The position numbers and the translations under genes were made by a program. Positions 1-8,634 of a DNA stretch of 21,205 bases are shown here, one piece after another. The stretch is from Welwitschia mirabilis. Taxonomy: Eukaryota; Gnetophyta; Gnetopsida; Welwitschiales. The notes under the pieces were generated by a model, which had not been told where the DNA came from, made no database searches, and saw only the letters and a list, made by a program, of their open reading frames with translations. Each line of letters starts with the position of its first letter. Positions within the stretch are counted from its first letter, which is position 1. The stretch is taken from assembly GCA_051453625.1 (NCBI GenBank), contig JBOZIK010000001.1:212369976-212391180 (forward strand). Reading direction: 5' to 3'.

Positions 1-154
1 TACAATACCCACTTATTTATAGGACACAGGTCCTCTACAACAAAATGCCTAATCAATGTGGGATTTAAGGAAATAATGTAAAATAGCAAATTATGGGGCC
101 AGTAGCAATTACATACTACAATTGAACACAATCGGAATAGTCAACAATACCAAT
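1..154. other. Unassigned left edge, weakly LTR-promoter-like on the minus strand
   Basis: No coding region is visible. Read on the minus strand, the first 75 bases contain AATCCCACATTG followed about 40 bases later by TATAAATAAG. That combination is common in U3 regions of plant LTR elements, but no LTR end or second copy is present to prove it. The last eight bases (147-154, ataccaat) match the end of the primer-binding-site side of the neighbouring LTR0, yet the rest of a primer-binding site is missing. Confidence 0.25.
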
Positions 155-309
155 TGTTAGGATCGAATGGCACCCTAGAGGGGGATGAATAGGTGTTGTC
201 AAAAATTATAAGATAACTAAAAGAATAATTGACAGACTTTAATGAATTTAAAACAAATTGCAGAAAACATATTGAGAAAACACAAAAGAAGAATGCACCA
301 CAGATTTAT

Positions 310-480
310 AGTGGTTCGGCATAAGAGCCTACTCCACTCTCAGGGGGCGGCAACAACCTTTAGCCTCCTAGTTCCTTTAATCTTCAAAAATTATTACATC
401 ACCTTCTAGTAAGGGTCTTCAGCAAGAATACAGGAGGTCACCAAGGTAACCTCTCTTACCACTAAATGCTCACCAAGAGC
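310..480 (-). other. R/U5 hairpin set in LTR0
   Basis: Three short inverted repeats occupy the places of those in LTR1 and LTR3. At 310-338 AGTGG pairs with CCACT around an inner GGC/GCC. At 401-416 ACCTT faces AAGGGT with one bulge. At 468-480 GCTC and GAGC enclose accaa. Loop and spacer bases differ from the other LTRs while pairing is kept, which suggests selection on RNA structure in an ancestor. No folding calculation was run. Confidence 0.4.
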
Positions 481-856
481 TACACAAATAATCTGTAACA
501 AATTTGCTTTTGACGGTTGTTTGCCAATGATGCACTAATCGTCAATGTGTTTTTAGCACTACAGGCTTTCAATTGAATAACTCAGTGAAGTACAGAAGAA
601 AGAAGACAGAAAAAGAGATAGAATGATGGCTCAGTCAAATTCAATCCTTTTTCAAAGCTTCATATGATATCACAGGGAAGTGATCTTGTGGTCTCCTTTC
701 AAACTTGGCTATATAACCTCTTTTTCTAGCTGTTAGATCCTCGGATAAGTTGAAGTTGAACTTGAATGATGTGCCAAAGGATGTCCTAGCCATTTCCCTT
801 GAAAATTGCGCTCTATTGGTTAGAATGGTCATCTTTCCACTCTAATGTTCGGCAAT

Positions 857-1110
857 CCAGACGTCCCATTCAAGAAGACCAGACATCCCAGTTTAACTAT
901 TAAAACTAAAAGCATTCCAGACGTCTCGGTTTGACAGGTTGGATGTCCCCATATATTGTTTCTGAATTGATCTCGGACGTCCCAATTTGATAAGTCGGAT
1001 GTCCCCATACTTCATCACAGAGTTTATCCTGGACGTCCTGGTTTGACAGGTTAGACGTGCCAATACTGTAACACTGAGCTTCATGTCCTGTGTTGATAGA
1101 TCAGACATTC
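857..1110 (-). promoter_or_regulatory. U3 tandem array of paired GACGTCC-type motifs in LTR0
   Basis: About eight degenerate copies of GGACGTCCC or GGATGTCCC occur, for example at 857-867, 917-924, 939-949, 970-979, 991-1000 and 1030-1038. They come in pairs about 12-14 bases apart, and the pairs recur every 55-60 bases, separated by unrelated spacer. The ACGT core is the binding core of plant bZIP factors, so an enhancer role is plausible but inferred. The array lies in U3, the promoter half of the LTR. Confidence 0.55.
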
Positions 1111-1252
1111 CGGTGAATTTTCCTTAGAAAAGTTTCAAGAATCATTTGATTTCTTCGATTTTGACAGTCTTTGGATTCTTAGATTCCTAGAAGAACTCAT
1201 AATCAACCTGTTGACGATCACTTTGTCATCATGGAAACTTCTATATCCAACA

Positions 1253-3247
1253 AGAGGAAGCCATCTTTCTCTCACTTGAAGGCGTTTGGTTGTGAATCGT
1301 ATGTGAATTAACAGAACACAAGAAAACTAGATGGTCGTGCACACATGTGTGTTTTCTGGGTTATGGGGGGAACAACCTTCGTCACAGACTATGGGATTCA
1401 ATGGACAAGAAATTGATCAAATTACGTGATGTGGTCTTTTGTGAAGAGTACATATTTTACAAGTCACTGGAAGGGAATCAAAATGAGGGAATCCTTGACT
1501 TCAACACTCTGCAAAAGCCTTTTATAATTCTAGAGCACGATGATGACAATAAAATGAGTAATGCTTTTGATGATGAGGATGATGGAGATGAAAGCAATCC
1601 ACCTAAGCTGTAGCAAATAGATTTTTCAGAAAGTGAAGATGAAGGAGAGTCTCACACTCTTGCACATTGGGTAAGAAGGTTCACATGTCCCAATAGATCA
1701 CCTGCTAGGTATTCTTTGTCGTTGCATTATATTTTGTGCACAAATAGAGGGGAACCTAAAACGTGCCAAGAAGCTATTTCTTCTCTTAATTTAGAGAAGT
1801 GGAACACTCCAATGAAAGAAGAGTTGGATGCTTTAAGGCGTATTGATACATTGTATGTGGTTCCCTTGTCAACTGGAAAACGTGCCTTGTCTAACAGATG
1901 GGTTCCTAGGATAAAGGAAGATGCAAATGGAAAAAAATGTTACAAGACAGGACTAGTTATAAAGGGTTTTGGGTAAAAACTAATTATTGATTTTACTGAA
2001 ATTTTTTCTCCAATGGTAAAACATTCCTCTATTTGTGTCCTCTTGTCTATTATTGCTATCGTAAATCTTGAACTAGAATAGTTAGATATTAAAACCGCTT
2101 TTCTGCACAGTGATCTTGAGGAAGAGATTTATATGAATTGCATGAAGGTTTTGAAACCAAAGAGAAGAACCTAGTAGAAGAAGTTTATATCGCCTAAAAT
2201 AGGCACCCAGGCAATGGTACAAGAAATTTGACAGCTTCATGCAGGAACAAAAATATAGAAGGAGTGATACAGATGACTATATTTACCTCTGTGGACAAGC
2301 TTTCGATAAAATTATTATTTTATCACTGTATGTTGATGATATGCTTGTGGCTGGAAATGACATATAAAAAATTAAGAGGCTGAAAAAGGAGAGGGGAAAA
2401 CACTTTGCAACTAAGGACTTGGGACTTGCAAAATAGATCCTTCGATGAAAATTTTGAGGGATAGATCATGTGAAAAATTGGGGCTTAGTCAGTTTGAATA
2501 CATTGACAAAGTATTAAAGCGTTTTAACATAGCTAACTATAAACTTGTTGGTACACCATTAGCAAGTCACTTTCAATTGTCTCTAGAGGGATGCCTAAAA
2601 GGAGAAAATAAACAGGAAAGAATGGAAGCGATTTCTTATGCTTCACTGTTGAAAGCTTGATGTATGCTATGGTATGCCCAAGACCAGATATTTCATATGC
2701 AGTGGGAGCTGTCTTACGTTTCATGAGCAACCCTAGCCTAAAGCATTGGGAAGTTGTGAAATGGATTTTGCACTACCTGAAAGGTTCATAGAATTTTTGC
2801 TTGAGTTTCTCTCAGATTGGGTTGAACCTATTGGTTATGTGGATATCCTTAGTGTAAAGATACAAGAAAATCCACTTCTGGTTATGTTTTCTTGATGGGA
2901 GGTGGTCTCGTTAGTTAGATGTCTCATTTGCAAAGAGACATGGCTTTGTCAACTACAGAAGCATAGTATATAGCTATAATAGAGGCAACCAAAGAAATGA
3001 TATGCCTAGGACATTTGCTTGATTGATTTGAATTAAAACAATAGCAATAGGTGATCTATTGCAATAGTCAGAGTGCCATTCATTTAGCAAAGAATGCTGC
3101 TTACTATGCTTGACAAAGCATATTGATATGAGGTATCACCTCATTAGGGAAGCATTGGAGAAGAAGAAGCTAAATGTTCACAAAATCTACACACAGGTAA
3201 ATCTTGTAGATTTCTTAAGTAAAGCTGTTATTAGAGATAAACATTAA
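1253..3247 (+). pseudogene. Element C: 3' half of a Tork-like Ty1/copia pol (integrase end, RT, RNase H)
   Basis: This broken polyprotein would have integrated and reverse-transcribed a copia element. It begins inside the integrase with KPSFSHLKAFGC, followed by the CFLGYGG block and DVVF of the C-terminal domain (to about 1615). The linker leads to RT: EPKTCQEAISS and RWVPRIKEDANG (about 1738-1960), LDIKTAFLH near 2083, and an intact YVDD catalytic box at 2329-2340 with DMLVAGND after it. RNase H follows with a degraded ALSTTEA block near 2945 and SQSAIHLAKN near 3068, then RYHLIREALEEKK-like coding and a terminal TAA at 3245-3247. Stops at 1309-1311 and 1974-1976, another near 2080, and several frameshifts make it dead. 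Motif wording fits the Tork/Tnt1 lineage, unlike the Sirevirus-type pol elsewhere in the window. The 5' half (Gag, protease, integrase core) is missing because the sequence abuts LTR0. Confidence 0.9.
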
Positions 3248-3345
3248 TGGTGTTGGCATGGCGTACACCTAGACACGTGATTTGAGCAAGCTTGGAAAGC
3301 AATGCATTTCTGGAGTTGCACTTGAAGATGTGCCAAATTTCTCTT

Positions 3346-3357
3346 GAAGTGGGAGAG
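3346..3357 (+). other. Polypurine tract of element C
   Basis: GAAGTGGGAGAG lies directly before the TGTTGATATG start of the 3' LTR, the position where plus-strand DNA synthesis is primed. The roughly 100 bases between the pol stop and this tract are non-coding. Confidence 0.75.
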
Positions 3358-3792
3358 TGTTGATATGTAAAGCCAAATTTATTCCTTTTAACATCCCTAA
3401 TGTTATGTTTTTATGTTGGCCCAGTTCTAATGTTGTAAAAGGAGGTTGGTTTATAAAACCGTCCTTTTGGGGGTGTTATGTAGAAAAGGGACGTGTGTCA
3501 AGAGAGGGAAGACACCTTCTTCAGGATTTTGGCTTATATTCCTAATTGGCTATAACCCTTGGCCTATTTAAAGGTGGTGTGACGGTTGTTTGAATCATAT
3601 AACGTTTTGAGAGACAACCTGGCCTGAAGCCTGATTGTTGGCTTGTATTTACTGAGAAAGATAATACAACTCTGCATTGTTTCTTGTGCTTTTCCCCCTC
3701 ATTGGGGTTTTCCATGTAAATCATATCATTGTTTCTCTGTTCCCCCCCTTGTTGCATTGTTTAATCGCTTTGCTGTTGTGTGTTTCATAACA
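3358..3792 (+). repeat. 3' LTR of element C (Tork-like)
   Basis: It starts TGTTGATATG straight after the polypurine tract. A TATA-like TATTTAAA lies about 210 bases in. The likely right end is ...cataaca at 3792, giving about 435 bp with TGTT/AACA ends. The 5' LTR is absent from the window, so the right boundary cannot be confirmed by comparison and no target duplication can be tested. Small open frames inside it on both strands have no recognisable content. Confidence 0.65.
3565..3572 (+). promoter_or_regulatory. Putative TATA box of the element C LTR
   Basis: TATTTAAA in the context ggcctatttaaaggtggtg sits in the middle of the LTR, where the U3/R promoter is expected. The gene it would drive lies outside any intact element. 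Confidence 0.4.
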
Positions 3793-4656
3793 AGGACAGT
3801 AGGATGGAGGCAACATGACAACTTTTGCAAGTTGTCCACAATTCACTAGCATTGAAAACTCCAGTTTGTAGGCTATCTCTCAACTCTTGACTTGCACAAT
3901 AAATTCTATATGCAAGTGCTTTTTTCTTATTTGTAGCTATTAGTGTAAATAAGTGCTTTAATTAATCATTTGATATTACAGATAGTGGCAGATGCCATGA
4001 AGGCTATGTTCTCCATGGTCTAATGAAGTTAGTAATGGATATAGTAATGAGCAGTTTTGCTTTGTATGAGGAGTTGACTTGAGGACTTAAATTGGATGGT
4101 TTTGTACCTTGGATTATTGCATCCAAAAGGTTGAGGAGCATCAAAATAGCCCTCTACATAACGGCAATGGGCTTTGTAAATACTTTGAGTTGGGAATGCC
4201 AAAACGTCCACTTCTTCAAGTGGGAGATACTTTTGTTCCAATTAGGGGAACTACAGTTTGATGGGAACTTCTACAAGGTGAGGTCCAAATCAATGGAGAC
4301 GATGGAGACCAAACACCATCATCACGGAGGCATACAGGATGCTTTAGAAGCAATTCAAGGAGTGGAGGTTCCCAGAATGTCAATGAAATGATGACAATGA
4401 GACTTGAAGAAGTGAAGATCCTCCATATGGAGAATGTAATTTTGAAGAAAACAACATATCCCTAAGCGTGTAAGATCTTAAGTTTGCATCAAGAAACCAA
4501 GAAGCAAATGGTAGAATATGCCACAAAGTAACATGTCTTTGTCTTGGCAACTCTTCAGGGCCAAAAGACTCATTGAACAATTCCAAAATCAGGTCCAAGG
4601 TAAACGAAAGCTAGACTTGGAGTTGGAGAAGTGATTCAATAGAAAGATGAACAAAT
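3793..4656. other. Unassigned spacer between element C and the array
   Basis: No family could be recognised. It has an open frame of 99 codons at 4092-4391 (plus) containing a HHHH run and an acidic tail, and a short open stretch rich in K, E and Q at about 4527-4634. Neither has a known motif, and composition alone does not show that they are coding. A TTACAG at about 3975-3980 could be a splice acceptor but nothing supports an intron. It may be host intergenic DNA or an old, unrecognisable repeat. Confidence 0.5.
4652..4656. repeat. Left target-site duplication of the three-LTR array (caaat)
   Basis: These five bases lie directly outside LTR1. The five bases directly outside LTR3 (19484-19488) are caaac. 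A 4/5 match is what an ageing 5-bp copia duplication would look like. Confidence 0.5.
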
Positions 4657-4786
4657 TGTTAGGATCGGATAGGGTATTGTCATATTTTTAGCAAAATTAT
4701 CTAATAACTGAAAAATAATAATCCCAAGAAGTTAAACAAGCCAAATAAAAATGAAAGTACACAGAGTAAAGAACACCATAGTTTAT

Positions 4787-5058
4787 CGTGGTTAGGCAAA
4801 GTGCCTACTCCACTCTTAGGGGGCAGCAACATCCTTCAGCCTCCTGGTTCCCTTAGCTCTCTTCTCAAGAAACTTACAACACCCTTCTCCTCAAGGGTCT
4901 TCAATACTTCCAACACCCTTCACAAGGGTCCCAATGCTTTCACAGCAAGTTTACCAAGAGCACAATACAATAGCTCTAATTTGGTATGGCTTCTAATGGA
5001 ATGTATACATAACTTGCATCAATCATCAACTTGTACAAACAAATGCTCCTCAAGGAGC
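4787..5058 (-). other. R/U5 hairpin cluster in LTR1
   Basis: Four short inverted repeats follow each other. At 4787-4814 GTGG pairs with CCAC, with GGCA/TGCC nested inside. At 4881-4898 ACCCTT and AAGGGT enclose ctcctc. At 4915-4929 ACCCTT and AAGGGT enclose cac. At 5045-5058 GCTCC and GGAGC enclose tcaa. All lie downstream of the TATA-like site in the sense of transcription, so they would be near the 5' end of the element RNA, ahead of the primer-binding site. Roles such as packaging or dimerisation are inference. Confidence 0.5.
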
Positions 5059-5115
5059 TGATGTCACAATAAGGTAGAGGACTGTTAAATAAATCAGATA
5101 GAATAGAGGGAAGTA

Positions 5116-5125
5116 TAATATATAC
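5116..5125 (-). promoter_or_regulatory. Putative TATA box of LTR1
   Basis: On the minus strand this reads GTATATATTAT, in a block (ctctgtatayattg) kept in LTR2 and LTR3 at the same place. It lies between the U3 repeat array and the hairpin cluster. Confidence 0.45.
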
Positions 5126-5337
5126 AGAGTATAGAAAAATTTTGCTTAGAGGTAAGAAGTACAATTTTCTTGGACGACGTGCCCTTTTAACATCATGACA
5201 CCAATCTAGTTGTTACAGTCTCGTATAAAGTGCTCTTTTGTCTTAGTTGATGTGCCAAATGAATACTTAGACTATTTGCTCCTTGGTTTGCTAAATCTGA
5301 CACTTCCAACGGTCAAACTTCTGCTTTAACATTTGCC

Positions 5338-5690
5338 AACAGGGACATCCCATTCCAAAAAGCCGAACACCCCAGTTTTAATCACATTTTCTATCCAAAC
5401 TGAGAAGGGGGCTGGACATCCCGATTCCAAGGGTCAGACTTTCCTTCTTTTACAAATATGCATACAAGCCCGGACATCCCAAGAAGATAATCTAGACGTC
5501 CCAATGCAAAACTGTTGTAAACAAGCCCAAACATCCCAAGAAGATAAGCCAAACGTCCCAATTAGAAGAATTGAACACAGGTTTGTACATCCCATGAAGG
5601 ATAAGCGAAGTCCTCATATAAAATGTCATGCACAGATCTAGATGTCCCGAACAATAAGGGTGGATGTCCCAAGATGTTAACTAACTCATT
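5338..5690 (-). promoter_or_regulatory. U3 tandem array of GACRTCCC motifs in LTR1
   Basis: About six degenerate units of 55-65 bases carry ten or more copies of GGACATCCC or GACGTCCC. Clear ones are at 5342-5351, 5414-5422, 5471-5480, 5494-5502, 5551-5559 and 5661-5670. Within the better units, two motifs are separated by a spacer such as aagaagataa. The motif is near-palindromic with an ACGT core. Sireviruses are known for repeated palindromic motifs near the LTR promoter, and this looks like the local version. Confidence 0.6.
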
Positions 5691-5739
5691 TCAGGCGGTG
5701 AGAGACCCAAGATCATCATTGAAATAGGCTTCTCCAACA

Positions 5740-5753
5740 ATCTCCCCGTTTTC
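5740..5753 (-). other. Polypurine tract of body B
   Basis: On the minus strand the sequence is GAAAACGGGGAGAT followed directly by the TGTTGGAGA start of LTR1. It would prime plus-strand DNA. Confidence 0.75.
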
Positions 5754-6245
5754 AATGATGACAATGCTTTTTTGAGACATGAGATGAATGAGTTGTGAAT
5801 TACTCCCTGAATATTAACAGTTACCTGCACGGATAGTCTTAACATAAGGCAACTTTACCAATTTGATTAGCACACTAAAACCTAGATGGATGGGAGAGGA
5901 CTTCCAAAAAATTCTTATTGGTAGAAAATGATGAGGTGTGAAGAGAACCATGAAAAATAAAAAAAATTCAATATCAATAAACATATATTTACAATTACAA
6001 ATTTCATGAGGTATATAGCAAGTTTGCTCATTAAGTTAATGCTTTTTATCCCTCAATATTTCTTCCCCTTTGTCATTATTGAAAAGCAATAATTAGAGCA
6101 GGGCAAAATAACACAAGAAAAATAAAAGTGAAGAGTCCAATTAAGATAAAAACAAAAGAGAATTTGTATTGCTAATGGATGATTACAAATGATAGCATGT
6201 TTGGAAGTACAAAAAGAGAAGAATACAACAACATGGAGGGCACAC
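5754..6245 (-). other. 3' non-coding region of body B
   Basis: About 490 bases lie between the inferred ORF3 stop and the polypurine tract. They align well with 11559-12066 of body A but show no conserved frame. A second purine run, AAAGGGGAAGAAA on the minus strand, lies at about 6060-6072. It could be an accessory polypurine tract, but the body A counterpart is interrupted. Confidence 0.6.
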
Positions 6246-7321
6246 TTATTCAGATGAGCTATCATGCTTAGGTATAGTCAGTTGCTCTCCTTGTTCTTCT
6301 CCTTCATTAGTGCCAAGCAAATATCAAGAGCATATGCTGACAAACCAAAGATGATGTCGTCAACCTTTCTGTGTACTTTATCTGCACCGAACTAGGCTTT
6401 TAGGGCAATGTCTTTAACTTCAGTAATGGCTCATAATAGATCTTCATTGGAAACGGACCTTGAACTTGTGCTTGTCCCTTCTGAAATGTGTTTCTTTTTT
6501 TGTGGAAGAGGAGGAAGCGGACCTTCTATGTCTGAGAAAATGTTTATCTTCTTGAGTGAGTAAACCTCGAGAGGTTTGGGCACTTTGACTAATTCATCAT
6601 TTTTATCCACAACAAGTTGATGATTTTGTAATATTTTAATGATAAGGCCTCTAAGCAGTAGATTACTATAGCTAGCAACAATAAACTAGCTTGTATAGTG
6701 CAGGATGAATTTACAGAAGTTAAGTTTTACTCTAGTGCCAAGAGAAACTAAAATATAAGCATACAAAGGAAACACTTCAGCTTTATGACCCAACTTAGGA
6801 ACCAAAGTGTGTGTGGAAAGCTGAAACAAAACTTGATAGAAGGGCTTATGTTTGTTATAGGAATGTTGGCATGCCCCACACAATTTATCTATCAGAACAT
6901 CCTTTGAGATCGCTTCATGTAAAGATCCAGCATGGGTTATTTCACGAAACATTCCTTCATTGAGATACCCAGTGACTAGAGAAATAGCTTGTAGGTCAAC
7001 ATCCACTCTTTTACCAAAAACCTTTATAGTGATTCTCCAATGAACTAGGTCAAAACTTGCATTACAACAAAACATCCTTACCATTTTGGTAGAGGCTTTG
7101 GTATCAGGAACCACGGCATACAGCCACCCTTGTTCTTCAAATTTGTGGGCTATCCTGACTTCATGCCTGAGAGATTCAAAATCTATTCTTCTTTCTAGAG
7201 CTAGGGACCTTTTTGAGAAGCAATTAAATCAAAGCTTCTTATGCTTTGTAGATTGAAACCATTCTTCTTCAGATGCTGGCTCTTTTCCTTTCCTGGAGGT
7301 AGCAAGCTTAGATCTAACCAT
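6246..7321 (-). pseudogene. ORF3 of body B: putative plant transposon protein-type domain
   Basis: This third gene lies between pol and the 3' LTR, where Sireviruses often carry an env-like or unknown ORF. The start chosen is the ATG at 7319-7321 (MVRSKLATSRKGKEPAS), conserved in body A. A basic, Ser-rich head is followed by RRIDFES, HKFEEQGWLYA, MVRMFCCNASF, KVFGKRV and then GHKAEVFPLYAYIL and TRVKLNFCKF. The order of a GW motif, an 'x-V-R-x-F-Y/C-x-N' motif, a 'V-x-G-K' turn and a 'GH...E...' segment is that of the Pfam family called putative plant transposon protein domain. That match is from memory, not a search. The tail is Ser/Glu-rich and the likely stop is the TAA at 6246-6248. TGA at the KKL position and TAG near 6686 break it. 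Its biochemical function is unknown. Confidence 0.6.
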
Positions 7322-7606
7322 GATGGAGGCTCAACAAAGTGCTCAAGACAAAAGTTCTAAAGAGGAGGAAGGTTTATGAAAGAAATGACAAGAAAAAAAA
7401 GAGTTTAAGGGGCTTTTAATAGTGAAATAAGAAAGCAGGCATCCACGCGAATTTGCGTTTGCAGACACGAGCGGACATCCCGGTTTAGGAACTAGGATGT
7501 TTGAGTGTTGAAATCCCAGATTTATCTTAAAATTAAAAGGCAGATGTCCAGTAAAAATATCTGGGACGTCCGGTTGTAAAAACCCAAAGAATTAGTTGAG
7601 ACATCC
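7322..7606 (-). promoter_or_regulatory. Pol-ORF3 spacer of body B with GACRTCC motifs
   Basis: This non-coding stretch contains ggacatcccgg (7473-7483), a degraded aggatgtttg (7491-7500), agatgtcc (7542-7549) and gggacgtccgg (7563-7573), the same motif as in U3. It lies directly upstream of ORF3 in the sense of transcription. Its right end is the deletion junction with integrase near 7605-7609. Confidence 0.45.
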
Positions 7607-8634
7607 TATGAGCTGATAGTTGATCGAATATTCCATTTGAATTACAATATCTTTCAAATTTTTCGTATGCAAACTCTCGTCCTCTGTCTAATCGAATCAT
7701 TTTAATAGTGTCCCCTTTTTCATTTTGAATGCTTTCACACACTTTGATAAACATTTCAAATGCATCATTCTTAGTAGAAAGAAATGAAACCCAACTATAC
7801 CTTGAAAAATCATCCATCGTCAAAAGGAAATATTTTCTTCCTCCAATACTTCTAGTTTGTATTGGTCCCACTAAATCCATGTGAATTAAGTCTAATGGTC
7901 TAACAGAAGTTGTCTCCATTTTGCTTTTGAAAGAGGACTTAGTAAGCTTGCCTTTTATACATGAACCACATATTCTGTCTTGAGAAACATCTAGGCATCT
8001 AGCTTAGGAACTCCTCTTCCTATTTCTTTGGTGGAGATATTCTTTAAATCCTTGAAATTTATATAGCCTAATCTCCTATGCCAAAGAATTACTTCATCAT
8101 CTTTGACCATATAATATCATTCTCCATGTTTTTCATCACAACCCAACACATACATACATTTGGACTTGTTGTTTGTGAGGATAACGTTATCCGAGGAAGC
8201 ATTTCGAACAACACATTTATCTTTATAAAATGACACGACATTTCCTCTATCACATATTCGAAATATACTAAGCAAGTTGTGCTTCAACCCTCTACAAGAT
8301 ACACATCATTTATAGTTGGTTGATTTCTATTGGTTGTGATGGAACCTTTACCAATTATATGCCCTTTGCTATTGTCACCAAAGGTTACTTCACCACTATC
8401 ATATTCTTGAAATGACGAGAGCAGAATCCTATTACCAATCATATGCCTAGAACTACCACGGTCTAGGTACCATTTTGACTTTTCTTAAGCTCTAAAAGCA
8501 GCATGGGCAAATAAGGATATAGAAGTGTTTTTTCTTACACACCGCAAGTTGTTTTTCTTAGTTTGATGGTTGGCATAGTTCCTTATGAGTCTTATATTGT
8601 TGTTGAACCCAAAATAAAACAATTCCTTATAGGG
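7607..8634 (-). pseudogene. Body B protease and integrase fragment, cut by an internal deletion
   Basis: Directly after the second zinc knuckle, the aspartic protease motif reads WYLDRGSSRHMIGN at about 8430-8475. The active-site Asp is kept, but the usual D-S/T-G is D-R-G at 8455-8463, which should damage activity. The zinc-binding part of integrase is degraded at about 7920-8090. The core reads DLIHMDLVGPI with the first catalytic Asp at 7875-7877, and RLDRGREF with the second at 7686-7688. Coding stops matching integrase after GIFDQLSA near 7609 and jumps into spacer sequence. The third catalytic residue, RT and RNase H are lost. Frameshifts and a stop in the linker also occur. It is the same family as body A. 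Confidence 0.85.

Larger units (their letters stand above)
155..1252 (-). repeat. LTR0: isolated long terminal repeat, Sirevirus-like family, diverged from LTR1-3
   Basis: The segment starts TGTTAGGATCGAATGGCACC and ends in tccaaca, the same terminal bases as LTR1-LTR3 further right, and is of similar length (1098 bp against 1083 and 1108). Shared inner landmarks in the same order are the cactcYcagggggc block near 335, the agggtcttc block near 412, and the GACGTCC repeat region at 857-1110. Spacer sequence between them differs, so this is a related but separate subfamily. Orientation is minus (U3 at the right end). No internal region is attached: the left side lacks a full primer-binding site, the right side runs straight into plus-strand Tork-like pol. 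The five flanking bases (ccaat and agagg) do not match, so it is not a clean solo LTR with a target duplication. Confidence 0.75.
4657..5739 (-). repeat. LTR1 (3' LTR of body B)
   Basis: It begins TGTTAGGATC and ends tctccaaca, 1083 bp. A short deletion near 4668 removed the ggcaccctagaggggg block found in the other three LTRs. Read on the minus strand, U3 is at 5739 and carries the repeat array (5338-5690), the TATA-like site is near 5120, and R/U5 with hairpins runs down to 4657. Confidence 0.9.

Noticed and set aside
150-1257. Target duplication around LTR0
   Set aside because: Flanking bases are ccaat on the left and agagg on the right; no match even with one mismatch.
3542-3849. Overlapping small open frames in the element C LTR as possible genes
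   Set aside because: They have no conserved motif, overlap on both strands, and lie within an LTR that has its own TATA box and polypurine tract.
5338-5690. Regular repeats with spacers that resemble a CRISPR array
   Set aside because: Units are degenerate, lie inside a plant LTR and recur in every LTR copy. No cas genes exist here.
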